From Alphaproteobacteria bacterium (GTDB lineage Bacteria; Pseudomonadota; Alphaproteobacteria; Acetobacterales; Acetobacteraceae): a stretch of 64,000 nucleotides of DNA. Made by a program: the position numbers and the translations under genes. How positions within the stretch are numbered: the first letter of the stretch is position 1; each line of letters starts with the position of its first letter. The stretch covers positions 1 through 64,000 of the forward strand of contig JAPLOI010000062.1 in NCBI GenBank assembly GCA_026400815.1, in the 5' to 3' direction. The notes beneath the pieces are model-generated. The model made no database searches. It was not told the origin of the DNA and worked only from the letters and a program-made list of their open reading frames with translations. This document shows, piece after piece, positions 44,301 through 52,786 of the stretch.

Positions 44301-44827
44301 CGGGCGAGGTTGGGCGCCACGGCGAGGGCGGGGGCGCCGCCCTGGCTGGTGATGTCGATCATCGGGCCGTTGCCGCTGCTGTCCAGCAGGCGCAGCTGCA
44401 CCACAAGGCCGCGGTTCCAGGCCACCGCGGTGCCCGTGCCCATCGGGGCCATCACGATGTTGGTTTGCGCCACACTGCCGGCCGCCACCACCTGCACGGG
44501 GCCCTGCACGCCCTCCAGCACGGCCTGGCTGTTGATCGCGCCGACGGCGTCTGTCCAGGTAACGAGGTAGCCGCCGCCGGCCACGCCGGCCACGGCGGGG
44601 TTGCCAACCGGCAGGCCGATGGTGCCCTCGGCGATGATCAGCGCGCCGGAGATGGCGAAGCCCAGCGCGTTGAATTCCTGGGCGCGGATGGCGGTGCCGC
44701 TGTCCTGGCTCTCATGCCAGACCACGACGAAGCCGCCATTGGCCAGGGCCGCGGTGCGCGCCTGGCCGCGGACGGAAGCGGTGGCGGTATTGGCGAGCGA
44801 TTCCTGGCCCCAGCTGCGCGTTGTCAT
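41304..44827 (-). pseudogene. RTX-type secreted repeat protein 1, frameshifted
   Basis: Two overlapping frames make one gene. The N-terminal frame (44827 to about 43880) has MTTRSWGQESLANTATASVRGQ and several beta-propeller-like ALANGGFVVVWHE units, then enters a Pro/Ala-rich wrong frame. The C-terminal frame resumes with GVSAYGEAGAAPAITALRDGRVAVAW. A single missing G in the GGGG run (CCCC at 43877-43880 on the plus strand) would join them as LGVSAYGEA, matching the intact order of the neighbour at 44936. The C-part has RTX nonapeptides (GGNGNDRLEGG), seven or more 75-residue beta units and a serralysin-type C-terminal domain ending FSLSAGDFLL, the region used for type I secretion. It is probably surface or extracellular and calcium binding. 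It is a pseudogene if the frameshift is real, or a sequencing error in a G run. Confidence 0.75.
41890..43390 (-). repeat. Tandem 220-230-base coding repeats in RTX protein 1
   Basis: About seven units of roughly 75 codons. Each has a conserved start (xxENxxLxGxxxLxATG), a segment GANVLDGxxNSAANxLxGLxGND, an aspartate-rich YxxGxGDTIVE and a Thr/Ser-rich strand. The same unit is used in RTX protein 2, so the two genes can recombine. Confidence 0.8.
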
Positions 44828-45479
44828 GTCGCCATCCCCCGTGGCACACGCCGGTTCGGTGCGGGCCCGGGGTCAATGGCTACAGAAGCATGAATTTCGC
44901 TGCAAGCGCTGGCGTGCGGCCCCGCCTGAACCGCACTACAGGGTGAAGTCGCCCGCCAGCAGGCTCGTCACGCCGGCCACGCGGATCTCGAAGGCCGGAA
45001 CGGTGCCGGCGATGGTGCCCTGCACGATCACGTCCGCCCCCGCAGGCACCAGCCGGATCTCCCCGCGCGCGCCGGTGAAGGCGGCGGTGCCGCGGAAGAT
45101 GAAGCCCTGGTCGCCGGCCAGCAGGGTGTTGTCATCGATCGCCGAGAGGTCGATGCGGTCGCCCTGCGCGGCCACGAAGCCGATGACGGAATCGCGCCCC
45201 GCCCCCACCGCGCTGTCGCTGGGCACCAGGAAGTCGAACCGGTCCGCGCCGAGGCCGCCGATGAGTGTGTCCGTGCCGCCATTGCCCACCAGAGAATCCC
45301 CACCGCCACCGCCGGACAGGATGTCGTTGCCGGCCGCACCCACGATGTTCTGCGAGAAGGCGTTGCCGGTGAGGGTGAGGCCGATGGACGTGGTGCCATT
45401 GCGCAGCGCTTCCACCACCGCCAATGCCGGCAGGGTGTAGTTCCCGGTGGCCATCACGGTATCAACCCCGCCACCCGCC

Positions 45480-46883
45480 ACCTCCACCACCACGTCGGTG
45501 CTGCCGACGAAGTAGGTATCGTTGCCGCCGAGGCCGGTGAGGATGTTGGCGGCGCTGTTTGTGTTGCCGGTCAGCACGTTGTCCGCGGCACTGCCGGTGG
45601 CCTTCAGCGCCAGCGTGCCGGTGAGCATGATGTTCTCCACATTGAGGAAGGAGGCGAGGTCGATATCCATCACCGACGTCTGCACCCCGTCGGTGCCGCC
45701 GCCCGGCGCCTCGATCGCCGTGTCGCCCACGCCAAGGATATAGATGTCGTCGCCACCCAGGCCGGTGAGGATGTTGGCCGCGCTGTTGTTGGCGCCGTTC
45801 ATCCCGTTGGCGAGGTCGGAGCCGCTGATGGAGAGCACCCTACTGCCGGTGAGGGCGGCATTCTCCACATTGGCGAAGGCGGCCAGGTTGATGGACACCA
45901 CGTCGGACATCACCAAATCGAGGCCGCCGCCCACGGCTTCCACCACCGTGTCTCCCACGCCCACAACGTAGAAATCGTTGCCGCCGAGGCCGGTGAGCAC
46001 GTTGGCCGCGGTGTTGGCGCTGCCATCCAGCGTGTTGGCCGCGGCCGTGCCGGTGCCGGAAAGCGGCAGCGCCCCCAGCAGCATCAGGTTCTCCACCAAG
46101 CCGTATCTGGCGAGATCGAGCGAGATGGTGGAGGAACGCACCTGGTCGATGCTGGTGCCCGATTCCCCAATGGTGTCGCCGAGTCCCACGATATAGATGT
46201 CGCTGCCGCCCAACCCGAACAGGGCATTGGCCGCGCTGTTCTTCTCGCCATCGAGCGTGTTGGCGCTGGCATTGCCGGTGGCGGCGAGCGGCAGGGCGCC
46301 GAGCAGCGTGATGTTCTCCACATTGGCGAAATTGCCCAGGTTCAGGCTGATCGTCGCCGAGCTGACCGTATCGGTGCCGCCGCCCACGGCCTCCACCACC
46401 CTGTCGCCGCTGCCCAAAATATAGGTGTCGTTGCCGCCCAGGCCGGTGAGGATGTTGGCGGCCGAATTGCCCTCCCCGTTCAGCACGTTCGCAACCGCGG
46501 TGCCGGTCGCGGTCAGGGCGTCGGCCCCGGTCAGCTCCACATTCTCGATGCTGGTGAAGTCGGAGAGCAGAACGTTGAGCCTGCTGGTTCGGATCGTGTC
46601 GCTGCCGCCGCCGGCCACCTCCACCGCCGTGTCGCCCACGCCGAGCACGTAGATGTCGTCCCCGCCGCGCCCGGTGAGCACGTTGGCGGCGCTGTTCTGG
46701 GAGCCGTCCAGCACGTTCGCGCCAGCATTGCCGCCGGCGGTCAGCGCACGGGAGCCGAACAGCAGCACGTTCTCAAAATTGGCAAAGTTAACGCTCAGGT
46801 CGACGCTGACCTCGCTGTCCAAGATGGTGTCGTTGCCCTCGCCAGCCAGTTCCAAAACGTCGTCCGTCGCGTCGATGTCGTAG
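45480..46883 (-). repeat. Tandem 228-base coding repeats in RTX protein 2
   Basis: Six to seven units, each close to 228 bases, with the same motif as in RTX protein 1. The regular unit length makes the antisense strand open in one long reading frame of matching period, which is a by-product and not a gene. Confidence 0.8.
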
Positions 46884-46889
46884 ACGTCG

Positions 46890-47350
46890 TCGCCGCTGCC
46901 GCCGCGCATGATATCGGCCTCCCGGCCACCAATCAGGCGATCATTGCCGGCGCCGCCCAGCAGTTCGTTGTTGCCCCCGCCACCCGAGAGCGTGTCATTG
47001 CCGTCGCCGCCCACCAGCGTGTCGTCGCCGTCGCCACTGAAAAGCTCGTCATTGCCGGCGCCACCCTCGAGCTTGTCATTGCCGTCGCCACCCTCGAGCC
47101 GGTCATTGCCGTCGCCGCCCACCAGCGTGTCGTCGCCGTCGCCACCCAAAAGGCGGTCAGAGCCAGCGCCGCCCAGCAACTGGTCGTGGCCCTCGTCACC
47201 CTCGAGCCGGTCATCGCCGGCACCGCCCACCAGCGTGTCGTCGCCCTCGCCACCCACGAGGCGGTCATTGCCGCCGCCGCCCACCAGCGTGTCGTTGCCC
47301 TTCAGGCCCATCAGGGTGTCGTTGCCGTCCAGGCCGAGGATCTCGTCGGC
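46890..47350 (-). repeat. RTX nonapeptide block in RTX protein 2
   Basis: About fifteen consecutive GGxGxDxLx units, including GGDGNDRLEGG and GGGGNDRLVGG, the classic calcium-binding parallel beta-roll. The flanking 76-residue units are of a different kind. Confidence 0.85.
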
Positions 47351-48712
47351 CAGCAGATCATTGCCGTACAGCGTCTCCGACCTGGTGCTGCCGGTGATCA
47401 CGCCCTGGCGCGGGTCGATGATCTGCGTGCGAATCTCGGTGCCGTTGGGGTCGTTGAAGCCGGAAATGGTCTCCCAGGTCACCACCACGCGCCCATCCGC
47501 CAGGGCGGCGATGTCGGGCAACTCGCCATCCTCCTCCACGCTCACGCGGTATTCGCCGCCAATGCGCTGGCCTGCGCTGTCGAAGGCTTGCAGCCGCACA
47601 GAGCGGCCGGAACCGTCCGCGCCGCTGTCGGTCCAGGCCGCCACCACCCCGCCGCGGGGGGTGGCGGTGAGGCTGACATTATCCTGGAAGCCGGCGCTGG
47701 TGCTGTTCACCTGGAAGGCCGCGCCCAGCGGCACCGGCTCGGGGGCGTGGGCCGGGCCGGGCACGTACAGCCGCATCATCACCTCCGACCCCACGCGCTG
47801 CATCACCTGCGACCCCAGGGCGACGGGGGCAGTCTGGCTGCTGGCCCAGGCCACGGCGAACAGCCCGCCGGCCAGCCACGCCACCACCGGCGCGGACACA
47901 AAGGAGCCGCCGCCATTGGTCGGCACCACCGGCGCAGGCAGCGAGAAGCCGCCGCCATTGGCCGCTACCACCGCCGTGGGCTGGACGGACAAGCCGTCAT
48001 TGGTCGCCACCACCGCCGCGGTGCCAAGGCGCGTGCCGTTACTATTGTGTAACTGAACCTTCACCTGGCCGAGCGTGCCGTCCAGCCACGCCACCACCAT
48101 GTCGCTGCCCCCCCCCCTCTGCGTGGCGATGGCGGGGGTGGCGTTGAAGTCGGCCGTGCCGCTGGCCACAAATTGCTCGACGAAAACGGGGGTGCCACTG
48201 GTCGGCGTCAGCAGCAGCGGGCCCTGAACGCCCTGGCGCTGCCAGGTGATCGCCACCCCACTGTCCGTGCGCGCGATGGCGGCGGTATCGTCCTGCCGCC
48301 CTGCCAGCGGCGTGGTGACGTCGAAGTTGCGCTGCAGCTCAAAGACTATTGTATTGTTCCGCACCCGGGGGACGAACTGGGCGCTGGCGATGCTTCGGCC
48401 GCCGAGGTCGCCGGCGTTCTGGGTCTAGACCACCTGGAATCCGCCGCCATTCGAGCCGACCACGTCGGGGTTGGCATGGAAGACGGTGTCCGTGCCGGTG
48501 GCGACCGTGAACTCGTCCGCGAGCGGCTGGCCCGCCGAGTCGAAGATGCGGGCGCGGATATCTCGAGAAATCGTGTCGGTTTCGGTCCGGCGTTCGGCCT
48601 CCCACACCACCACATAGCCGCCGTCGTCCAGGGCGGCGACGCGGCCGCGAGACTGGTAACCCGCAATAGTGGTGTTGACCTCAGACTCCCAATTCCAGCG
48701 CAGCGTGGCCAT

Positions 48713-49243
48713 CGGCGTTTTCCTCCCCTTCCCGGTTCACGGAAGCAGGCGCAAGCGCCGCCACCATGCGCGAGTATGCACAGAATATTCTCCAATAGTA
48801 AATATTGCCACAAGATGTGCTTCTTGTTAACGTTTAACGGTACTCGCACACCGATGCCGGGGCGGGTGGGCCGCCCCGCAGGCCGGGCGGGCAATCACCG
48901 AAACAGGGGCGATACGCCACACCCCATCCGCCCCCCTTCAGCAGCGTGCCGATGCCGCTGATCCGCTCGATCGGGCTGCCATCCGCCCGCACGCGCAGGG
49001 CGTGCAGCACCTTCGTCTGCACGTCTTGCGTATCGGCCCGGCCGGTGCGGGCGGCGCGCACCTTGGGGCTTGGCGCATGCGCCACCAGCTCCGGCCCGCG
49101 AATTCCCCCCTGGGGCCCGATGCGCGCCATGCCTTGCGCCATGCGTGCGCCATGCGCCGCGTCGTTCGCCGCGTCGTTCGATGGGCAGCGCGCGCGGCCC
49201 GCGTGGCGGCAAGGTATTGATATCATGATGTTAGTTTTCGTTA
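48713..49243. other. Intergenic region between the RTX genes and rpmE, no supported gene
   Basis: Several open frames exist on both strands (for example 48834-49250 minus, from a GTG), with biased, Arg/Ala/Pro-rich products and no motif. None has a convincing ribosome binding site. The part near 48770-48840 is AT-rich and could hold the promoter of RTX gene 2. Confidence 0.4.
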
Positions 49244-49272
49244 TTGACACATTCTCCGATCCGTGCTATCTG
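49244..49272 (+). promoter_or_regulatory. Strong sigma-70-type promoter of rpmE
   Basis: A perfect TTGACA (49244-49249), a 17-base spacer and TATCTG (49267-49272). The only plus-strand gene downstream is rpmE, 317 bases away. Confidence 0.65.
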
Positions 49273-49588
49273 GGACGCAGACCCCGTGGTTGATCCCCTA
49301 GACTCACCGCCGCGCCTTTTCGGCGGCCCCTTCAAGGGCCGGCGGAATGGCGCCGCGGTGCTGTCGATGTCATCCAGTACGTACAAGGGCACGGCGCGTC
49401 GTTTGCTGCATCGGGCGCCGGGGCCTCCGTCGCGCCATGCATCATTCTTCCTTTCCCCTTCGGGGGAAGAATGACGCACGGCGCGCCGGCACCACCGTAC
49501 TGCGCTTGCAAGCGCCCAGCCGCGCCGCTATACGGCCCGCTTCGCGCGGACGGTCGCATCGTCGGCGTCACACTCCATGAGGCCCGTC
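49273..49588 (+). ncRNA. Long structured 5' leader of rpmE (possible leader RNA)
   Basis: About 310 bases without a convincing gene. Local hairpins include GGCCC-CTTCAA-GGGCC (near 49330), an ATTCTTCC ... GGAAGAAT stem with a CCCC/GGGG inner stem (about 49443-49471) and the 14-base palindrome GCGCTTGCAAGCGC (about 49502). L31 leaders that bind L31 are known in other phyla. Whether this one is regulatory is inferred from length and structure. Its boundaries are approximate. Confidence 0.35.
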
Positions 49589-49816
49589 ATGAAGCCCGGT
49601 ATCCACCCGCAGTACCACACCATCAACGTCATCATGACGGATGGCACGGCCTTCACCACCCGGTCGTGCTCCGGCAAGGCGGGCGACACCATTCGCCTGG
49701 ACATCGACCCGAAGTCCCACCCGGCCTGGACCGGCGTGCAGCGCATCATGGACACGGGCGGCCAGGTGGCGAAGTTCAACAAGAAGTTCGCCGGCATCGG
49801 CATGCGCAAGGGCTGA
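49589..49816 (+). CDS. rpmE: 50S ribosomal protein L31
   Basis: A 75-residue protein. [26 protein letters not shown] is the L31 N-terminus, and [29 protein letters not shown] is the conserved C-terminal part. The zinc-binding CXXC-type cysteines of the other L31 form are absent, as usual for alphaproteobacterial L31. I chose ATG 49589 because the L31 family begins MKxGIHP; an in-frame ATG at 49577 would add four residues. It has its own terminator. Confidence 0.95.
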   Translation: MKPGIHPQYHTINVIMTDGTAFTTRSCSGKAGDTIRLDIDPKSHPAWTGVQRIMDTGGQVAKFNKKFAGIGMRKG

Positions 49817-49844
49817 TCCCAGCCTTCTGCCACGCGCTGCGAAG

Positions 49845-49868
49845 GGGCCGGGGAAACCCGGCCCTTTC
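49845..49868 (+). terminator. Rho-independent terminator of rpmE
   Basis: GGGCCGGG-GAAA-CCCGGCCC followed by TTTC. Perfect 8-bp stem with a GNRA loop. Confidence 0.9.
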
Positions 49869-49889
49869 TGCGTTCGGGGGGCGGGAAGA

Positions 49890-50011
49890 AAGCGAAGCGG
49901 TCACAGAGAGCACAGAGGACCAAGGAGGGTCACAGAGAAGGTTCAAGCCTATGGCACCCTGCTTCTCTGTGGTCTCCGTGGCCCTCTGTGCTCTCTGTGA
50001 CCGCTTCGCTT
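49890..50011. repeat. Family A hairpin repeat, copy 3
   Basis: AAGCGAAGCGGTCACAGAG ... CTCTGTGACCGCTTCGCTT. It lies between the rpmE terminator and the hsp20 gene. As in copy 1, the right end is followed by TTGCTTGC. Confidence 0.85.
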
Positions 50012-50162
50012 TGCTTGCTTCCTTCCCCCTTGAACCCGCACCCACACTGACTATCTCCAGAGCGCTCGCGATGCCCAGAAGGGGTCGCGGGGCCTGCCAC
50101 GGTTCGCCCGTATGGGGAGCCGACCTGCCGTAACCTTGCTTCTTGAGAAGGTGATACAACCC

Positions 50163-50615
50163 ATGAACGCCCTGAATCTGACTCCCCTGTTCCGCACCGC
50201 CATCGGCTTCGACCGCCTGGCCCGCATGCTGGACAGCGCCGCCACGGCGGACGTCTCCTACCCCCCCTACAACATCGAGCGCACCGGCGAGGACAGCTAC
50301 CGCCTTACGATGGCGGTTGCCGGCTTCGGGCCCGATGACATCGAGATCACCGTGAAGGACGGCGCGTTGCACGTGGCCGGCCGCGTCCAGCCCAATGGCC
50401 AGGGCGAAGTGCTCTACCGCGGCATCGCCGGCCGCCCGTTCGAACGCCGCTTCGTGCTCGCCGACCACATGGTGGTGGATGGCGCAGACCTGCAAAATGG
50501 CCTGCTGCACGTGGCGCTGAAGCGCGTGGTGCCCGAAGCCCTGAAGCCCCGCCGCATCCCGGTGGGCAGCGCCACCCCGAAGGCGATCGACGCCCCGGCG
50601 GCCCAGGCCGCCTGA
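50163..50615 (+). CDS. Small heat-shock protein, Hsp20/IbpA family
   Basis: A 150-residue alpha-crystallin-type chaperone. The N-terminus resembles IbpA (LTPLFRTAIGFDRLARMLD). The crystallin domain is YPPYNIERTGEDSYRLTMAVAGFGPDDIEITVKDGALHVAGR, with the GLLHVALKRVVPEA strand near the C-terminus. It holds unfolded proteins as oligomers. Start ATG 50163 follows AGAAGG. The preceding leader is short, and a family A repeat is just upstream. ROSE-type thermosensor leaders are common for this family, but I cannot see one with confidence. Confidence 0.92.
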   Translation: MNALNLTPLFRTAIGFDRLARMLDSAATADVSYPPYNIERTGEDSYRLTMAVAGFGPDDIEITVKDGALHVAGRVQPNGQGEVLYRGIAGRPFERRFVLADHMVVDGADLQNGLLHVALKRVVPEALKPRRIPVGSATPKAIDAPAAQAA

Positions 50616-50644
50616 ATCAGGACCGGCGGCCCAGGCCGCCTGAA
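50595..50644 (+). repeat. 22-base direct repeat duplicating the end of the hsp20 gene
   Basis: CCGGCGGCCCAGGCCGCCTGAA occurs at 50595-50616 and 50623-50644. The first copy includes the hsp20 stop; the second follows it as a non-coding duplicate. Confidence 0.8.
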
Positions 50645-50650
50645 CCACGA

Positions 50651-50681
50651 AGGGGCCGGAGCAATCTGGCCCCTTTATTTT
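50651..50681 (+). terminator. Rho-independent terminator of hsp20
   Basis: AGGGGCC and GGCCCCT pair across a 10-base loop, followed by TTATTTT. It also lies at the 3' end of the DUF1192 gene on the other strand. Confidence 0.85.
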
Positions 50682-50687
50682 CCCCCC

Positions 50688-50885
50688 CTACCCCGGCCGC
50701 TTGAAGAACGCGTCCGCCGCCGCCCGGGCCGAGCCCTTGCGGGTGATCTCCGCCTCCACCCGCGCGATCTCCGCGCGCAGTTCCTCGATATAGTCAGCAA
50801 GCTCCGTCACCCCCCACAGATCCAGCTTCGGCGGCACCAGGCGGGCCGGCTTGGGGCGGGGCAGGTTGTCGTCGTCGTCGCGCAT
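50688..50885 (-). CDS. DUF1192 domain protein
   Basis: A 65-residue acidic protein. It has MRDDDDNLPRPKPARL at the N-terminus and a helical, coiled-coil-like VTELADYIEELRAEIARVEAEITRKGS, both diagnostic of DUF1192. The family is small, conserved in Alphaproteobacteria and of unknown function. It is divergent from trcR. Confidence 0.88.
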   Translation of the reverse strand: MRDDDDNLPRPKPARLVPPKLDLWGVTELADYIEELRAEIARVEAEITRKGSARAAADAFFKRPG

Positions 50886-51025
50886 CCCATTCTCCTCAAT
50901 ACGTTGGTCTCTCGGGGCTGCCCCACCGTTGCGGCGCTTGACCGTTCATTGATCGAAGTCCATATGCCCGACTTTCCGCCCGCCGCCGCGCCGCGCGCCG
51001 CCCGGAAGCCCAAGGTAACGCTGCC

Positions 51026-51604
51026 ATGACCCTGCCGCTGATGCCCAAGGCCACCGCCGTGTGGCTGATCGAGAAGACCGCGCTGACCTTCGAGCAAATC
51101 GCCGAATTCTGCGGCATGCACCCGTTGGAGGTCCAGGCCATCGCCGATGGCGAAGTGGCGGCCGGCATCGTCGGCTACGACCCGATCGCCAACATGCAGC
51201 TCACCGCCGCCGAGATCGCGCGCTGCGAGAAGGATGGCAAGGCGCGCCTCAAGCTGCTGCCCAGCGCCTCCCCGCCGCCCAAGAAGCAGCGCGGCGCCCG
51301 CTACACCCCCGTGGCCAAGCGCAACGACCGGCCCGATGGCATCGCCTTCCTGCTGCGCAACTTCCCGCAGCTCACCGATGCGCAGATCGGCAAGCTCATG
51401 GGCACCACCAAGGAAACCATCGACAAGGTGCGCAGCCGCACCCACTGGAACAGCGCCAACATCAAGCCGCGTGATCCCGTGATCCTGGGCCTGTGCACCC
51501 AGAGCGACCTGCACCACTCGGTGATGGCCGCCAATGACCGGCTGACGCGTGAGGGCCTGGCCGTGCCCATGCCGCCGCCGCCGGAAGCGGACGAGGCGGC
51601 CTAA
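51026..51604 (+). CDS. trcR: TrcR/DUF1013 cell-cycle transcriptional regulator
   Basis: A 192-residue protein. The family signature is seen in LPLMPKATAVWLIEKTALTFEQIAEFCGMHPLEVQAIADGEVA, a HTH-like region at residues 5-45, and in NDRPDGIAFLLRNFPQLTDAQIGKLMGTTKETIDKVR, a second HTH-like repeat at about 95-140. In Rickettsia and Caulobacter relatives this protein is linked to cell-cycle control. It is specific to Alphaproteobacteria. Start ATG 51026. Confidence 0.88.
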   Translation: MTLPLMPKATAVWLIEKTALTFEQIAEFCGMHPLEVQAIADGEVAAGIVGYDPIANMQLTAAEIARCEKDGKARLKLLPSASPPPKKQRGARYTPVAKRNDRPDGIAFLLRNFPQLTDAQIGKLMGTTKETIDKVRSRTHWNSANIKPRDPVILGLCTQSDLHHSVMAANDRLTREGLAVPMPPPPEADEAA

Positions 51605-51673
51605 CCCAGCATGGCCACCGCCGCTGCGCTGGCCCCCTTTCCAGCGCTGGGGGGGCCACGCCGGGAGCGCGCG

Positions 51674-51850
51674 CTAGGCGTGCACGGAGCTGCGCGTGCT
51701 CTCGATCTCCTCCTTCAGGCGCAATTTCTGGCGTTTCAGCCGGGACAGGGCTTCGGCATTGGGCAGCGGTCGATGGTCTTCCTCGGCGATGCTGCGTTCC
51801 AGGCCGGCGTGGCGGGTCTTCAGGCTCTCCAGGCGGGATTCCAGGCTCAT
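51674..51850 (-). CDS. DUF465 (YdcH-like) small protein, copy 1
   Basis: A 58-residue coiled-coil protein with the N-terminus MSLESRLESLKTRHAGLER. The central RPLPNAEALSRLKRQKLRLKEEIE contains the LKRxKLxLKDEI motif of DUF465. It ends in TAG. The gene points away from the second DUF465 gene at 52072, with about 220 bases between them. The family is small and of unknown function. Confidence 0.85.
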   Translation of the reverse strand: MSLESRLESLKTRHAGLERSIAEEDHRPLPNAEALSRLKRQKLRLKEEIESTRSSVHA

Positions 51851-52071
51851 GGTACCTCCACAGGTTCAGGCGAAGACAAAGCTCCGTCCCGCCGCCCGGA
51901 AGAGGGGCCCATGGGGGCATCAATGGCCCCGCTGGGCCGCAATCCCGGTTGGCCGGGGCAGCGCGGCGTGATCTTGCACGCCAAACTGCAAAGAAAGCGT
52001 ATCGCATCGCGCCGGCTTCGCGCTACTTCAATCGGATTGGCGCCTTCCCCCACCGCCACAGGCCGTGCTGC

Positions 52072-52275
52072 ATGCTGAACGACCGCGATTCCCTGCTTCG
52101 CCGCCTGCACGAGTTGCGCAGCGAGCATCGTGACCTCGATACCGTCATCGCCCGCATGGTAGAGGGCGGGCCGGTGGACCAGCTGCATCTGGCGCGCCTC
52201 AAAAAGCGCAAGTTGCTGCTGAAGGATGAGGTCGCGTGGCTGGAATCCCGCCTGATCCCCGACAACATTGCTTGA
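52072..52275 (+). CDS. DUF465 (YdcH-like) small protein, copy 2
   Basis: A 67-residue helical protein: [29 protein letters not shown], then [29 protein letters not shown]. It carries the same [11 protein letters not shown] motif as copy 1. Start ATG 52072. Its TGA overlaps the first codons of purE, so the two are probably co-translated. Confidence 0.85.
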   Translation: MLNDRDSLLRRLHELRSEHRDLDTVIARMVEGGPVDQLHLARLKKRKLLLKDEVAWLESRLIPDNIA

Positions 52276-52786
52276 TAAGCCGTTGAACACGCAACAAAAG
52301 ACACTTGTTGGCATCATCATGGGCAGCCAGAGCGACTGGCCGACCATGAAGCACGCCGCCGATATCCTGGAAAAGCTGGGCGTTCCGTTCGAGGCGCGGA
52401 TCACCTCTGCCCACCGCACGCCGGATCGCCTCCAGGCCTATGCCAAGGGTGCGCGCGGGCGCGGCCTGCAGGTGATCATCGCCGGCGCTGGCGGGGCCGC
52501 CCACCTGCCCGGCATGGCCGCCGCCTGGACCAGCCTGCCGGTGCTGGGCGTGCCTGTCGAAAGCCAGGCCCTGCGGGGGCAGGACAGCCTGCTGAGCATC
52601 GTGCAGATGCCCGCCGGCATCCCGGTCGGCACGCTCGCCATCGGCCGCGCCGGCGCCGTGAACGCCGCCCTGCTGGCCGCCTCCATCCTCTCCCTGCACG
52701 ACCCGGCTTTGGCCGCCCGGCTGGAGGCCCACCGCGCCGCGCAATCCGCCGCCGTGGCCGAGGAACCCGTCGACCTCCCGGCATGA
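52268..52786 (+). CDS. purE: N5-carboxyaminoimidazole ribonucleotide mutase
   Basis: A 172-residue PurE. The motif [20 protein letters not shown] with the catalytic region SAHRTPDRL and [27 protein letters not shown] are complete. It rearranges N5-CAIR to CAIR in purine synthesis. No ATG is available upstream of the conserved beta-strand, so initiation is by TTG at 52268 or 52283; starting at the ATG 52319 would lose the first strand. TTG 52268 overlaps the stop of the DUF465 gene and suggests coupling. It overlaps purK by four bases. Confidence 0.93.
   Translation: MLDKPLNTQQKTLVGIIMGSQSDWPTMKHAADILEKLGVPFEARITSAHRTPDRLQAYAKGARGRGLQVIIAGAGGAAHLPGMAAAWTSLPVLGVPVESQALRGQDSLLSIVQMPAGIPVGTLAIGRAGAVNAALLAASILSLHDPALAARLEAHRAAQSAAVAEEPVDLPA

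Larger units (their letters stand above)
44936..48712 (-). pseudogene. RTX-type secreted repeat protein 2, interrupted by an amber codon
   Basis: The frame from ATG 48712 is open except for a single TAG at 48425-48427. Reading past it gives about 1258 codons ending in a serralysin-like type I secretion domain (AGVTSLLAGDFTL). The stop falls in FQVV-stop-TQ. The equivalent place in RTX protein 1 reads YLVTWTD, so a Trp codon (TGG) became TAG. The protein has N-terminal beta-propeller-like repeats, about 15 nonapeptides (GGDGNDRLEGGDG) between 47350 and 46890, and six to seven 76-residue units. After the stop, an in-frame GTG at 48364 could start a shortened product that keeps the RTX and secretion domains. 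It has no signal peptide; export would need a type I system encoded elsewhere. Confidence 0.75.

Noticed and set aside
41721-44570. An approximately 950-codon plus-strand frame opposite RTX protein 1
   Set aside because: Composition shadow of the repeat units. Its period matches the 228-base unit and it shows no protein motif.
41890-47350. A CRISPR array in the regularly repeated region
   Set aside because: The repeats are about 228 bases, lie within protein-coding frames and have no short direct-repeat/spacer pattern. No cas genes are present.
48834-49250. A 138-codon minus-strand frame as a hypothetical gene
   Set aside because: It starts at GTG with no ribosome binding site, has no recognisable motif and overlaps the rpmE promoter.
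49589-49816. Zinc-type L31 with cysteines
   Set aside because: The CXXC pattern is absent. The sequence is the cysteine-free form usual in alphaproteobacteria, so nothing unusual is indicated.
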